This document shows, piece by piece, positions 43,835-53,548 of a stretch of 64,000 bases of DNA. Under the pieces are notes generated by a model. The model was not told the origin of the DNA and searched no databases. It saw nothing but the letters and a program-made list of their open reading frames with translations. Source of the stretch: Spirosoma pollinicola (GTDB taxonomy: Bacteria > Bacteroidota > Bacteroidia > Cytophagales > Spirosomataceae); assembly GCF_002831565.1 (NCBI RefSeq), contig NZ_CP025096.1:4698501-4762500 (forward strand), read 5' to 3'. A program made the position numbers and the translations under genes. Numbering within the stretch: position 1 is the first letter of the stretch; the number at the start of each line of letters is the position of its first letter.

Positions 43835-45298
43835 ATGAATACCACCCTCGCTTTAGTCATTCTGATCGCTTATTTCGGAATGCTGATTGCCGTTTCGTTC
43901 TACACCGCCCGAGGAGCCGATACTAATGCCTTTTTTACCGCTAACCGACAGTCACCCTGGTGGTTAGTCGCTTTTGGCATGATAGGCACCTCGCTGTCGG
44001 GTGTTACGTTTATTTCGGTACCGGGTGCCGTCGGCAAAATTGGCTTCTCCTATTTTCAGGTCGTGTTGGGCTACATCGTTGGCTATTTTGTGATCGGTTC
44101 TGTGTTAATGCCCCTATACTATCGCCTGAATCTGATCTCTATTTATGGCTATCTCGAAAAACGCTTCGGATTCTGGTCGTATAAAACAGGTGCCGGTTTT
44201 TTCCTCCTCGCCCGTACAGTTGGTTCTGCAGTACGGCTTTACGTGGCCGCCGGTGTGTTACAAATTGCCTTGTTTACACCATTGGGTGTGCCTTTCGAAG
44301 TCTCCGTACTGATTACCATCGCATTAATCTGGATCTACACGTTCAAGGGGGGCGTAAAAACCATTATCGTAACGGATACCCTACAAACCGTGTTTTTGAT
44401 TACCGCAGTGGTACTCACCATCGTACTGATTTCGCAGGAACTAGGCTACTCGTTCGGCGATTTGGTTAAGACAGTGAAAGACAATTCCATGTCGCAGGTA
44501 TTCTTCTGGGATGCCAACGACCCTAAGAACTTTTTTAAGCAGTTTATTTCGGGGGCGTTCATTGCCATTGTCATGACGGGTCTGGATCAGGATTTGATGC
44601 AGAAAAACCTGACCTGCAAAAACATTGGCGAAGCCCAGAAAAACATGTTCTGGTTTACAGTTACACTCGTGTTCGTCAACTTCATGTTCCTGTCGCTCGG
44701 CGTTCTTTTATACGTTTTTGCCAAACGCGAAGGCATCGAGATTCCGGCCCGTACCGACGATCTATACCCAATGCTCGCTTTAAATCACCTTGGTTTATGG
44801 GTGGGCATTACCTTCCTGCTGGGAATCACGGCCGCCACCTACGCCAGTGCCGACTCGGCGCTGACAGCTCTGACCACTTCGTTCTGCGTTGACTTTATGA
44901 ATGTTGAAAACCGACCTGAAACCGAGCGGTCACGCATCAAGCATATTGTTCACATTGGCTTTTCCCTGCTGTTTTACGTCGTCATTCTGATCTTCCGTCA
45001 AGTCAACAGTAAAGAAGTCATTACGGCTGTTTTTGATATTGCTGGTTATACCTACGGCCCGTTACTGGGCCTCTACGCCTTTGGAATGTTCAACAAACGG
45101 CCGGTTATAGATTGGGTGGTGCCGTTTATTTGCCTTGCTTCGCCCATACTCACCTACATCATCAATGAGCATTCTGCGGCCTGGTTTGGCGGGTACCAGT
45201 TTGGCTTTGAACGTTTACTGCTCAACGGTTTATTTACTTATGTTGGCCTGTGGGCGGTATCAAAGCCTGTTGTGAAAGAAGAAGTGGTAGTGGCCTAG
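43835..45298 (+). CDS. Sodium:solute symporter (SSS family)
   Basis: A 487-residue inner-membrane transporter with about 13 helices. SPWWLVAFGMIGTSLSGVTF is the conserved helix-1/2 region with the sodium site, and ADSALTALTTSFCVDFM in a late helix completes it. The subfamily resembles sialic-acid or sugar transporters (AFGMIGTSLSGVTFISVPG). ATG 43835 was chosen over an upstream TTG. It is followed 21 bases later by the thioredoxin-fold gene. Confidence 0.92.
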   Translation: MNTTLALVILIAYFGMLIAVSFYTARGADTNAFFTANRQSPWWLVAFGMIGTSLSGVTFISVPGAVGKIGFSYFQVVLGYIVGYFVIGSVLMPLYYRLNLISIYGYLEKRFGFWSYKTGAGFFLLARTVGSAVRLYVAAGVLQIALFTPLGVPFEVSVLITIALIWIYTFKGGVKTIIVTDTLQTVFLITAVVLTIVLISQELGYSFGDLVKTVKDNSMSQVFFWDANDPKNFFKQFISGAFIAIVMTGLDQDLMQKNLTCKNIGEAQKNMFWFTVTLVFVNFMFLSLGVLLYVFAKREGIEIPARTDDLYPMLALNHLGLWVGITFLLGITAATYASADSALTALTTSFCVDFMNVENRPETERSRIKHIVHIGFSLLFYVVILIFRQVNSKEVITAVFDIAGYTYGPLLGLYAFGMFNKRPVIDWVVPFICLASPILTYIINEHSAAWFGGYQFGFERLLLNGLFTYVGLWAVSKPVVKEEVVVA

Positions 45299-45318
45299 AA
45301 CCCCTTTTTACGAACGTT

Positions 45319-47214
45319 ATGAACTATAAATTTTTCTCCTGTCTCCTTCTGATTGTTGCCTCTTTTAACGCAAAGGCGCAATTCTGTTTCTCACCCGAAC
45401 GCCCACAACTGGGTCAGGTAGTGTCGTTTACGTACACTCCTCAAACCACACCGTTAGCCACCGACAGCACGATTGAGGGCCGCTATGTACGTTATGGGGC
45501 ACCTAATGAAATGCGTCTGAGTCAGCCAGCCAATGTGTCGCTGATACGAACGGGTAATGAGTATGTAGGCAAGTTAACGATTCCTAAAAAAGAGGTGGCG
45601 GGGCTCATGATCCTCTTTCGGAACAGTGTACAACCCAAACGAACCGATCTGAACAAAGGGCAATTTTATGTCATTCCGGTTTGCGATGCCAACGGACGTA
45701 TCGTTCCTCATGCCACCGGTGGGCAGGCTTCGGTATTTACCCGTAGTCATTTTCTCTATGAACTAAACGCCCAGCCAGATCCTAACTGGGTCGTTACGCT
45801 GTATCAGCACGAAATCGCGCAAAACCCCGATCTGCGTCCCCAATACTGGTCGGACTTACTTGCCGCTCAGATCAAACAAAGAAAACCGGGTTATGGCCCA
45901 ATCGTAAAGGCAGGTATCGAATCCTATCTGGCCTCCCGCCCTACGCCAACTGTTGCAGAATTGGCCACTGCCGCTCAATTGTACGAAAGCATGGGCGACT
46001 TCCCAAAGGCCAACGCCCTCCGCGAACGTCAGAAAGCCGTTGACCCAACCAGTTCATTGGTACAGAAAGATCGCTCGATGGCCATTCGGAATCAATCGGA
46101 CTGGACACGTAAGAAGGCAGCCTATCAGGCCCTTTTGGCCGAGTTTCCAACGTCGTCATACCTACCTGCTCTAACGGTATTGATGACTGATGGCTATTTC
46201 AAGAACAACGACATTAAAGGATTGATAACCTTTGTTGAACAACAACCCACATCGCACACAGACCCCCTGATGCTGAACACGATGGCGTTTCAACTAGCCG
46301 ATGAACGACGCTCGCTGCCCGAAGCGGAGCTGTTGATTAAACGCGCAATGGCTGTTTTAAAAACACAACCTAAACCTAAAACGACCGCTGGTAATTGGGA
46401 AACAGAGAAGCAGATTCGACAGCGGCAGTTGCTGAACACCTACGCCCACACATTGGAACAGCAGGGGAAATACGCTGAGGCATATCCTGTTTATCAGGAG
46501 TTCATGAACTCTGATGACATCGACAATAGCGATCCACGCACGAATGAGCGTTATTTTCTCTGCGCCCTCCGCACCAATCATGCTGCCGAAGCCCGCCCGA
46601 TGACCGAGGCCGCCGTTCAGATTGGGAAAGCTACCCCAGCTCTAAAAAACGCCCTTCGCGATTGGTATGCCAAACAACCGGGCAATTCCATTGCCACAGC
46701 CGATATCTATCTGGCCGACCTTGAAGCCAATTTACGGGCCGAGCAACGCGAAGAACTCCAGCAATTACTGATCAACGAACCAGCACCGGCGTTCTCGCTC
46801 ACCGATCTACAAGGTCGCACCATCTCATCTTCGGCCTTCAAAGGAAAAGTTATTGTACTGGATTTCTGGGCAACCTGGTGTGGGCCGTGCATAGCTTCTT
46901 TCCCGGCCATGCAGCAGGCACAAACTCGCTTCCAGAACGATCCGAACGTACGGTTTTTGTTTGTGAACACGCGTGAAGGCGGGCCTTTGCAGCGGGTCCA
47001 TACGTTCATGGATAAGCACCCCTACAATTTTGTGGTGCCACTCGATAGCCAGCAAAAAGTAGCCAACGCCTATAAAGTGCAGGGTATTCCGACTAAAGTT
47101 GTGATTGGTCCCGATGGCCGTGTTCGCTACCGAACCATCGGCTATAATGGCAATCCCGAAACAACCGTGAACGAGTTGAGCCAGATAGTCGAGATGCTGA
47201 AAGAAGGAAAATAA
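45319..47214 (+). CDS. TPR-like protein with C-terminal TlpA-type thioredoxin domain
   Basis: A 631-residue exported protein. A Sec signal peptide ends at NAKAQ (residue 21). Residues about 25-150 are beta-rich; about 190-460 are helical repeats of the TPR type (ATAAQLYESMGDFPKANALR, AHTLEQQGKYAEAYPVYQEF); about 495-631 form a thioredoxin domain with FWATWCGPC (Cys521 and Cys524). The family handles disulfide reduction in the periplasm. It ends with its TAA directly against the stop of the Uma2 gene on the other strand. Confidence 0.85.
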   Translation: MNYKFFSCLLLIVASFNAKAQFCFSPERPQLGQVVSFTYTPQTTPLATDSTIEGRYVRYGAPNEMRLSQPANVSLIRTGNEYVGKLTIPKKEVAGLMILFRNSVQPKRTDLNKGQFYVIPVCDANGRIVPHATGGQASVFTRSHFLYELNAQPDPNWVVTLYQHEIAQNPDLRPQYWSDLLAAQIKQRKPGYGPIVKAGIESYLASRPTPTVAELATAAQLYESMGDFPKANALRERQKAVDPTSSLVQKDRSMAIRNQSDWTRKKAAYQALLAEFPTSSYLPALTVLMTDGYFKNNDIKGLITFVEQQPTSHTDPLMLNTMAFQLADERRSLPEAELLIKRAMAVLKTQPKPKTTAGNWETEKQIRQRQLLNTYAHTLEQQGKYAEAYPVYQEFMNSDDIDNSDPRTNERYFLCALRTNHAAEARPMTEAAVQIGKATPALKNALRDWYAKQPGNSIATADIYLADLEANLRAEQREELQQLLINEPAPAFSLTDLQGRTISSSAFKGKVIVLDFWATWCGPCIASFPAMQQAQTRFQNDPNVRFLFVNTREGGPLQRVHTFMDKHPYNFVVPLDSQQKVANAYKVQGIPTKVVIGPDGRVRYRTIGYNGNPETTVNELSQIVEMLKEGK

Positions 47215-47829
47215 CTAGCGGGTTAGCAACGCCAGATCAAACGTAAATCCGGGCAGCACACCCTCGCCCGTGAGTATTTGAGCAAATGAAGAAATTACGT
47301 CGATAGGCTGATCAGGGCGATAAATGAAAACCTGTTGCGCTTTTCGATCAATTAGCCAACCCAATCGGCATCCGGCTGAGCGGTACTCCTCCATTTTATT
47401 CTGAAGATAGTTCAGATCATAACTGGCAGAGCGAAGTTCAATAACAAAATCAGGGCAAAAGGGCGCGAATTTTTCCTGTTGATCTTCAGGAATGGCCTCC
47501 CAGCGATCTTTTTGAATCCAGGCCACATCCGGCGAACGAGTTGCGCCATTGGGAAGTCTGAATCCTGTGGATGAATCAAAGGTATAGCCTGCTCTGTTTT
47601 CTTCATTCCACAAAAATACCCGACTGGCAAGAGTTAGGTTAATATTTCCTGTTTTTGATCCGGTGGGTGACACTATTATTATATTTCCGTTCTTATCACG
47701 TTCTAATTCGAGGGGGTCGTTTGCCCGGCAGAAATCGAAAAACTCTTCGTCTGTCATGACCTCTAATTTCTTAAGCACGACCGGAAATTCCAGTTCCATA
47801 ACCGTTTCTGTTTGGTTAACTACATGCAA
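47215..47829 (-). CDS. Uma2-family (DUF820) nuclease-like protein
   Basis: A 204-residue protein of the PD-(D/E)XK fold. ATRSPDVAWI, CPDFVIELRSASYDLNYLQN and the later LGWLIDRKAQQVFIYRPDQ are the family's blocks, with the acidic catalytic residues in place. An ATG at 47799 is an alternative start. Cyanobacteria and Bacteroidota carry many copies; the biological role is not known. It is convergent with the thioredoxin gene, with no gap between the stops. Confidence 0.9.
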   Translation of the reverse strand: MHVVNQTETVMELEFPVVLKKLEVMTDEEFFDFCRANDPLELERDKNGNIIIVSPTGSKTGNINLTLASRVFLWNEENRAGYTFDSSTGFRLPNGATRSPDVAWIQKDRWEAIPEDQQEKFAPFCPDFVIELRSASYDLNYLQNKMEEYRSAGCRLGWLIDRKAQQVFIYRPDQPIDVISSFAQILTGEGVLPGFTFDLALLTR

Positions 47830-47865
47830 AATACCGTATTTGCGTCAACTTTACAATTTCCCCTG

Positions 47866-48366
47866 ATGACCGTCCGCCAAGCCACCGCTACCGACCTTCC
47901 AGCACTGATGCACCTGATTCACCACGTTGTTCCACTCATGCGGCAAGCCGGTAATTTTCAATGGGATGAGCACTACCCGAACCATGACGTATTTGCCAAT
48001 GACATCGCCCAGAATCAGCTTTGGGTAGTGTATATAGACGGGCTATTGGCCGGGGTAGCGGCAATTACGGAAGATCAGGAACCCGAATACGCACAGGTTG
48101 GCTTCGACCTTAGTCAGCGGGCTATTGTGACTCACCGGCTGGCGGTTGACCCGGCTTTTCGCGGACAGGGTGTAGCGGCTGCACTCTTGGCCCAAGCCGA
48201 GCAGATTGCCCTCGAACAAGGCATCGCTTTTCTTCGGATCGACACCAACTCGGAGAACCAGATTACCCAGAAACTTTTCCCAAAAATGGGATACAGGTAT
48301 GCTGGCGAAATCACGCTAAGTTTTCGGCCGGGACTAAACTTTCTGGCTTATGAGAAAACGTTATAA
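47866..48366 (+). CDS. GNAT-family N-acetyltransferase
   Basis: A 166-residue acetyltransferase (ATG 47866; an upstream ATG overlaps the divergent Uma2 gene). RQATATDLPALMHLI is the usual start, and VTHRLAVDPAFRGQGVAAALL holds the acetyl-CoA loop (RGQGVA). The ending MGYRYAGEITL is typical. The substrate is unknown. Confidence 0.88.
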   Translation: MTVRQATATDLPALMHLIHHVVPLMRQAGNFQWDEHYPNHDVFANDIAQNQLWVVYIDGLLAGVAAITEDQEPEYAQVGFDLSQRAIVTHRLAVDPAFRGQGVAAALLAQAEQIALEQGIAFLRIDTNSENQITQKLFPKMGYRYAGEITLSFRPGLNFLAYEKTL

Positions 48367-48391
48367 TTACCCGTAAAAAGGTTGTAGATAG

Positions 48392-49084
48392 CTATTGGCT
48401 TAAAAACGCGAAAGATTTATTCTGATAACGGGGCAATGACAAGCTATTACGGATAAGCAAAAATGACTGATACGCACTTGTTGCTGCGGCTACATTATCA
48501 AGCCAGGAAGGAATATCTCCACCGGGATCTAATCGACAGGTATAGGTAACCTGCATTCGTTGCTTTGTTACGGGTCGAACCTGCCATATAGCTAACCAAT
48601 CGGCGATACGTACCGTATTCGGCTGGGTTGCCACTAAGTCAGGCATACCCACTCCTTTAACATGAAGAATTTTTGTTGCAGGGTCTTGCGTGAATGTCAG
48701 TTTCACACCCATATCACGGTCACTAACGGGCCATGGTACAGCCGTAACGACATGATACAACAATTCCGTTTCACTGACGCGTCGTATCAGCCTGGCGGAT
48801 TTCGTTTTATAGATGACGTTTTTATAATTTGCAATATCAGACAGTAGGGCTACCAACTGGCTCTGCGTGCCCTCCATAGCGCACTCAACTCTCAATTCAC
48901 TCGATCGGCTACCGGGTATGTTGCGCGTATAAACTTGAATTTGATCCTTGTCTTTCGCTAATTTCCAGGCTTCCTGTGCTTGTGCCTGAACAGATCCAAC
49001 GCCCAGTCCAAAACTAATGATCAACAATACCCAAAAGCAACCTGACTGAAATAACCTCATACCGTTTTTACGCCTTTTCTTCAA
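48392..49084 (-). CDS. Exported START-domain lipid-binding-like protein
   Basis: A 230-residue protein. A signal peptide (GCFWVLLIISFGLGVGSVQA) is followed by a START domain: IQVYTRNIPGSRSSELRVEC, then AVPWPVSDRDMGVKLTF, VTYTCRLDPGGDIPSWL and VAAATSAYQSFLLIRN. This family binds a lipid or hydrophobic ligand in a helix-grip fold. A second in-frame ATG is at codon 9. Confidence 0.88.
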   Translation of the reverse strand: MKKRRKNGMRLFQSGCFWVLLIISFGLGVGSVQAQAQEAWKLAKDKDQIQVYTRNIPGSRSSELRVECAMEGTQSQLVALLSDIANYKNVIYKTKSARLIRRVSETELLYHVVTAVPWPVSDRDMGVKLTFTQDPATKILHVKGVGMPDLVATQPNTVRIADWLAIWQVRPVTKQRMQVTYTCRLDPGGDIPSWLDNVAAATSAYQSFLLIRNSLSLPRYQNKSFAFLSQ

Positions 49085-49217
49085 CGCCTTCTTCTTTTTA
49101 CCTGCATATCTAACGTTAGGGCTACGGTTTTTGTTAAGTCGCTTATCAATTACGTGATTTTTTAATCAATACCCATCTACACTTTAGCAGAAATCAGACG
49201 CGTAACAAGGCTTCTGG

Positions 49218-50060
49218 TTATAACGCAAGATGCTCGGAGTGAACCGATTCTCCGTAAAATACAGTTGCCTGACGGTCAAAATCTTCGGTGGAGTCAGTAG
49301 TCAGAAACGTACGCTGCCTGTGTTTACTGCACTGCGCTTCCAGTTCAGGATGACGAATCAGGTAATCGGCCAGGCTATCGGCTACAATTCCACCCTGGCT
49401 GAGAATGGTCGCGCCTTGTGGAGCATACTGTCGTATCTTATTGAGCAACAACGGGTAGTGGGTGCAGGCTAGCAGGATCGTGTCAATGTCAGGCGATTGT
49501 TTCAACAGTCGATCAATGTGTTGCTTGACGAAATAGTCGGCTCCGGGACTGTCATATTCACCGTTTTCCACGAGCGGTACCCACATAGGGCAGGCTTCCT
49601 GAAAAACGTTCAGTTCAGGAAAGAACTTCTCGATCTCGACCAGGTACGATTCCGACGTAACCGTTCCCCGTGTGGCCAAAACACCAACGTTGCCGCTTTG
49701 AGAGTAATTGCCAATAACTTCTGTTGTAGGCCGAATAACGCCTAATACGCGTCTATCAGGACCATCCAGTCCGGGATGTTGAATGGGCAAATCAAGTTGC
49801 TGAATGTTTCGTAAGGCTTTGGCCGAAGCTGTATTACAGGCCAGCACAACCAGGCGGCACCCCCGATCAAATAAATGCTGAACACATTCGAGCGTGTAGT
49901 GGTAAACTGTTTCAAAGGAACGGGTACCATAAGGCGTTCGGGCATTGTCGCCGAGGTAGATATAATCGTATTGGGGTAACTTCTGGACGATTTCGCGCAG
50001 AACAGTCAGGCCGCCATAACCTGAATCAAATATGCCAATTGGTTGAGAGGGTATAGGCAT
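49218..50060 (-). CDS. murI: Glutamate racemase
   Basis: A 280-residue cofactor-free racemase making D-glutamate for peptidoglycan. IGIFDSGYGGLTVLREI has the conserved Asp12 and Ser, VVLACNTASA holds the first catalytic Cys and LLACTHYPLL the second. Length and order are normal. It is separated from alaS upstream by a palindrome. Confidence 0.96.
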   Translation of the reverse strand: MPIPSQPIGIFDSGYGGLTVLREIVQKLPQYDYIYLGDNARTPYGTRSFETVYHYTLECVQHLFDRGCRLVVLACNTASAKALRNIQQLDLPIQHPGLDGPDRRVLGVIRPTTEVIGNYSQSGNVGVLATRGTVTSESYLVEIEKFFPELNVFQEACPMWVPLVENGEYDSPGADYFVKQHIDRLLKQSPDIDTILLACTHYPLLLNKIRQYAPQGATILSQGGIVADSLADYLIRHPELEAQCSKHRQRTFLTTDSTEDFDRQATVFYGESVHSEHLAL

Positions 50061-50082
50061 TTTATAAAATCAATAAAAGCTG

Positions 50083-50175
50083 TTACACAGAGATTCGCAG
50101 AGAAAACGGATATACACGGAGGTTTTTTGTTAACTCCTCCGTGTATATCCGTTTTCTCTGCGAATCTCTGTGTAA
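50083..50175. repeat. Perfect palindrome, 40-bp arms, between alaS and murI
   Basis: Arms 50083-50122 and 50136-50175 are exact reverse complements with a 13-base loop. It lies downstream of the alaS stop and upstream of murI on the same strand. Its text (ACAGAGATTCGCAGAG type) is of a kind that I have seen as a dispersed intergenic repeat in other genomes; this could not be checked here. Confidence 0.9.
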
Positions 50176-50180
50176 TAATA

Positions 50181-52853
50181 TTATCCCAGCAGTTCTTTCC
50201 CCTGCGCCAGAGCCGCATCCAATCCCGATAAATCGGTGCCGCCCGCTGTGGCGAAGAAGGGTTGCCCACCGCCACCGCCTTTTATGTTTTTAGCCAGCTC
50301 TTTTACAACCTGACCGGCATTCAGTTTCCTGTCCTGAATGAGTGAATCGGGAAGCATGACAGCCAGTTGTGGCTTACCGTTTATATCGGCACCCAGCACA
50401 AGGGCGAGGTTATCGACTTTCGCTTTCAGGTCATAGGCCAGTTGCTTGAGGGCATCGGCGTTGGGAACGTCTACCCGTTCAACAAGCACCATATGACCCG
50501 ATCCAACGTTTCCGTTTACGGCCTGTATTTTCGTCAACAGTTCATTCTTTACTTGCTGAATCTTCTCATTCTGCAATACTTCGACCTGCTTCTGCAAGGC
50601 AGCGCGTTCATCCATCAACCCCTGAACGGCTTTAACAACATCTTTCGGCGCTTTAAGTAATTCTTTAAGTTCGCTCACAACCGCCATTTGTTCGTTTATC
50701 AAGGCTTCGGCACCGGAGGAGGTTTTAGCCTCCACCCGCCGGATACCCGTTGATACCGACCCTTCGCCCGTAAACTTGAACAAACCAATATGTCCTGTTG
50801 CCGGCACATGCGTACCTCCGCAAAGCTCAACAGAATAGTTGGGGCCGAAGGTGATAACCCGAACGAAGTCACCGTATTTCTCACCGAACAACGCCGTTGC
50901 GCCTAATTCTTTAGCCTGCCCGATAGGTACGTTCCGCTTCTCATCGAGTTTGATGTCTTCCCGAATTTTTTTGTTCACGATCCGTTCTACTTCGGCCAGT
51001 TGCTCGTCGGTTACTTTGCTGAAGTGAGAGAAGTCGAATCGCAGGGCATCAGGCCCAACATACGACCCTTTTTGGCCAACGTGCTTGCCCAACACATCGC
51101 GCAGAGCCGCGTGAAGAAGGTGCGTTGCCGAGTGATTACTGCTCGTGAGACCTCGACGGGCAGTATTGATAACGGCGTAGACTGAATCAGCTTCGGTCAG
51201 CAATTCATCAATTCCCGTAACATCCTGAACGATATGAATAGTCAGGTCATTTTCTTTTTTAGTATCCAGTACCGTCAGCGTTGCAATCTTATCCGAGCCA
51301 ACGAATAATTGAAGCACACCCGTATCGCCAACCTGTCCACCCGATTCCGCGTAGAAAGGGGTTTTGTCGAGTACTACCTGTATTTGCGTGCCCTGTTTGT
51401 TCTGAATCTTGCGATACTTCACAATGTGGGTGTAGGCTTCGGGCTGATCATAGCCCACAAATTCAACACGGTCTGTTTCATTGACATCAATCCAGTCGCC
51501 TGCCGTTGAGGTGGCATCTTTTCTGGACCGGGCTTTCTGTTCCTGAAGGGCTTTCTGGAAACCAGCTTCGTCAATTGTCAATCCCTTTTCGCGGGCGATA
51601 AGGGCCGTTAAATCGGCGGGGAAGCCAAAGGTATCGTTTAGTTCGAAGACGGTTTCGCCGGGAATTTCTTTCGTGCCTTTTCCGTCAAGATCACTAATTA
51701 TCTGATCTAGACGCCCCAAACCCGTTCCCAACGTCCGCAAAAACGAGATTTCCTCTTCCCGAATAACGGTAGCCACAAAATCACGCTGGGCGTTCAATTC
51801 GGGAAATACATCGGCAAATTGTTGAGCAAGTGTTGGCACGAGCTTGGTCATGAACGGCTCGGTCAGGTTCAGGTATGAATACCCGTAGCGAATGGCCCGG
51901 CGCAAAATTCGCCGGATAACATAACCCGCTTTGGCGTTCGAAGGAACCAGTCCGTCAGAAATGGCAAACGATACCGCCCGAATATGGTCGGCGATCACGC
52001 GCATTGCTACGTCGGCTTTGTCCATCGTGCCGCCGTATGCTTTGCCCGATAGCTCTTCAATAACACGGATCGTGCCCGTAAATACGTCGGTGTCGTAGTT
52101 CGATTTTTTACCCTGAATGGCCATGCATAATCGCTCGAAACCCATACCCGTATCGACATGGCGGGCAGGCAGCGGCTCCAGCGAACCATCGGCTTTGCGG
52201 TTGAACTGCATGAACACAAGGTTCCATATTTCGACTACCTGTGGATGGTCGGCATTGACCAGGCTTTTACCGGGTGTTTGGGCTACTTCTTCCGGCGACC
52301 GCAAATCGACGTGGATCTCGGAGCAGGGGCCACACGGACCCGTATCGCCCATTTCCCAGAAATTGTCTTTTTTGTTGCCGTAGATGATCCGGTCTTCGCC
52401 CACAATGGGTTTCCAGAGGTCGAACGCTTCCTGATCAAAGGGGACGTTGTCTTTTTTATCCCCTTCAAATACCGATACATAGAGCCGATCTTTGGGCAAT
52501 TTGTATACGTCCGTCAGTAACTCCCACGCCCAGGTAATGGCTTCTTTTTTGAAGTAATCGCCAAACGACCAGTTGCCAAGCATTTCGAACATGGTGTGGT
52601 GATAGGTGTCGAACCCTACATCTTCCAGGTCATTATGTTTCCCCGAAACCCGCAAACACTTTTGTGTGTCGGCCACCCGTTTGGATGGCGGAGTACCGTT
52701 TCCAAGGAAAAAATCTTTGAACTGCGCCATACCCGAGTTGTTGAACATCAGCGTCGGGTCGTTTTTGGCAACGAGCGGGGCCGATTGTACAATCAGGTGT
52801 TGTTTGGATTGGAAGAAGTCGAGAAAATGCCGACGTATTTCGTGGGAAGTCAT
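50181..52853 (-). CDS. alaS: Alanyl-tRNA synthetase
   Basis: An 890-residue class II synthetase. The catalytic domain starts [18 protein letters not shown] with motif 1 [19 protein letters not shown]; the editing domain has [13 protein letters not shown] and [10 protein letters not shown] zinc/active-site motifs; the C-terminal DHHA1-like domain has [14 protein letters not shown]. All regions are complete and the length is normal. Adds alanine to tRNA-Ala and removes mischarged Ser/Gly. Confidence 0.98.
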   Translation of the reverse strand: MTSHEIRRHFLDFFQSKQHLIVQSAPLVAKNDPTLMFNNSGMAQFKDFFLGNGTPPSKRVADTQKCLRVSGKHNDLEDVGFDTYHHTMFEMLGNWSFGDYFKKEAITWAWELLTDVYKLPKDRLYVSVFEGDKKDNVPFDQEAFDLWKPIVGEDRIIYGNKKDNFWEMGDTGPCGPCSEIHVDLRSPEEVAQTPGKSLVNADHPQVVEIWNLVFMQFNRKADGSLEPLPARHVDTGMGFERLCMAIQGKKSNYDTDVFTGTIRVIEELSGKAYGGTMDKADVAMRVIADHIRAVSFAISDGLVPSNAKAGYVIRRILRRAIRYGYSYLNLTEPFMTKLVPTLAQQFADVFPELNAQRDFVATVIREEEISFLRTLGTGLGRLDQIISDLDGKGTKEIPGETVFELNDTFGFPADLTALIAREKGLTIDEAGFQKALQEQKARSRKDATSTAGDWIDVNETDRVEFVGYDQPEAYTHIVKYRKIQNKQGTQIQVVLDKTPFYAESGGQVGDTGVLQLFVGSDKIATLTVLDTKKENDLTIHIVQDVTGIDELLTEADSVYAVINTARRGLTSSNHSATHLLHAALRDVLGKHVGQKGSYVGPDALRFDFSHFSKVTDEQLAEVERIVNKKIREDIKLDEKRNVPIGQAKELGATALFGEKYGDFVRVITFGPNYSVELCGGTHVPATGHIGLFKFTGEGSVSTGIRRVEAKTSSGAEALINEQMAVVSELKELLKAPKDVVKAVQGLMDERAALQKQVEVLQNEKIQQVKNELLTKIQAVNGNVGSGHMVLVERVDVPNADALKQLAYDLKAKVDNLALVLGADINGKPQLAVMLPDSLIQDRKLNAGQVVKELAKNIKGGGGGQPFFATAGGTDLSGLDAALAQGKELLG

Positions 52854-52859
52854 TTTTTT

Positions 52860-52943
52860 TAGTCAGTAAGTCAATAACGGGGGCGCCCGTGCGGTTGATA
52901 AGTCGATACGTTATATCGCCGACTATTACTTACCGACTGACTA
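52860..52943. repeat. Degenerate inverted repeat of TAGTCAGTAAGT-like units
   Basis: The outer eight bases (TAGTCAGT at 52860-52867 and its complement ending at 52943) pair perfectly, and pairing continues with gaps. It lies in the alaS 5' leader. Similar AAGTCGGTAAGTCAA text is found at 12100-12120 after mltG, suggesting another dispersed unit. Confidence 0.4.
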
Positions 52944-52969
52944 ACTATCTACCTTACTCAACTGAGTCT

Positions 52970-52986
52970 GCAAATTTACGGCAAAA
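52970..52986 (-). promoter_or_regulatory. Possible -7 element for alaS
   Basis: Contains TAAATTTG (52971-52978) on the minus strand, in a 17-base run identical to that upstream of clpS. alaS starts about 118 bases downstream. No -33 box at the normal distance, only a CTG about 20 bases upstream. Confidence 0.35.
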
Positions 52987-53022
52987 CTTGCGTTTATTCA
53001 GACAGCTTTCCAAGTTTGCAGT

Positions 53023-53409
53023 ATGGAAAACGGGGGCAAGTTGTATTACGGGATAAAGGAAGTAGCGGAGATGTTTGACATCAATGCCTCCAAACTGCGG
53101 TATTATGAAAAGGAATTCCCTACCCTACAGCCCAAAAAGAACCGCTCCGGCGACCGGGTTTATACGCAGGATGACATCAATCATCTGAAAGAAATTCTGG
53201 TGTTAATCAACGATAAAGGCTATACGCTGCCGGGGGCCAGAGAATACATCAAAACCCGCGATGCCAACCGCCGGGAACATGTCGTTTATATCAATAAGCT
53301 CAAGCGAATAAAGGCCGGACTGGAGAAGCTTAGAGCCAGTCTCGACAAACAAAAACCACAGGAAGTGCAGCCAAAACAGGACGATGACGAGCCTGAGGAG
53401 GTTTTGTAA
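53023..53409 (+). CDS. MerR-family transcriptional regulator
   Basis: A 128-residue regulator. YYGIKEVAEMFDINASKLRY starts the winged-helix domain and YEKEFPTLQPKKNRSGDRVY the wing; a helix and a charged coil (YINKLKRIKAGLEKLRASLD) form the dimer region. No metal-binding Cys residues are present, so it is of the small coiled-coil type. The effector is unknown. A weak hairpin (53421-53445, CTGAAACC with GGTTTCAG) follows. Confidence 0.9.
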   Translation: MENGGKLYYGIKEVAEMFDINASKLRYYEKEFPTLQPKKNRSGDRVYTQDDINHLKEILVLINDKGYTLPGAREYIKTRDANRREHVVYINKLKRIKAGLEKLRASLDKQKPQEVQPKQDDDEPEEVL

Positions 53410-53548
53410 ACAGAGATTTACTGAAACCCAATTATCCGGTTTCAGCCTGCTGTTATTTGATTATCGTTGGCTTTTCCCGTAAGAAATAGGTAAGCTTGCA
53501 GAAGACACACTATTTTGTGTACTGTATACAAACCAGCTTTCCTGTTTC

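Noticed and set aside
47214..47217. A terminator between the thioredoxin-fold gene and Uma2
   Set aside because: The two stop codons abut with no spacer and no hairpin is visible there.
52860..53022. alaS leader as a possible T-box or riboswitch
   Set aside because: The pairing is a degenerate repeat, similar text occurs after mltG, and T-boxes are not typical of Bacteroidota.
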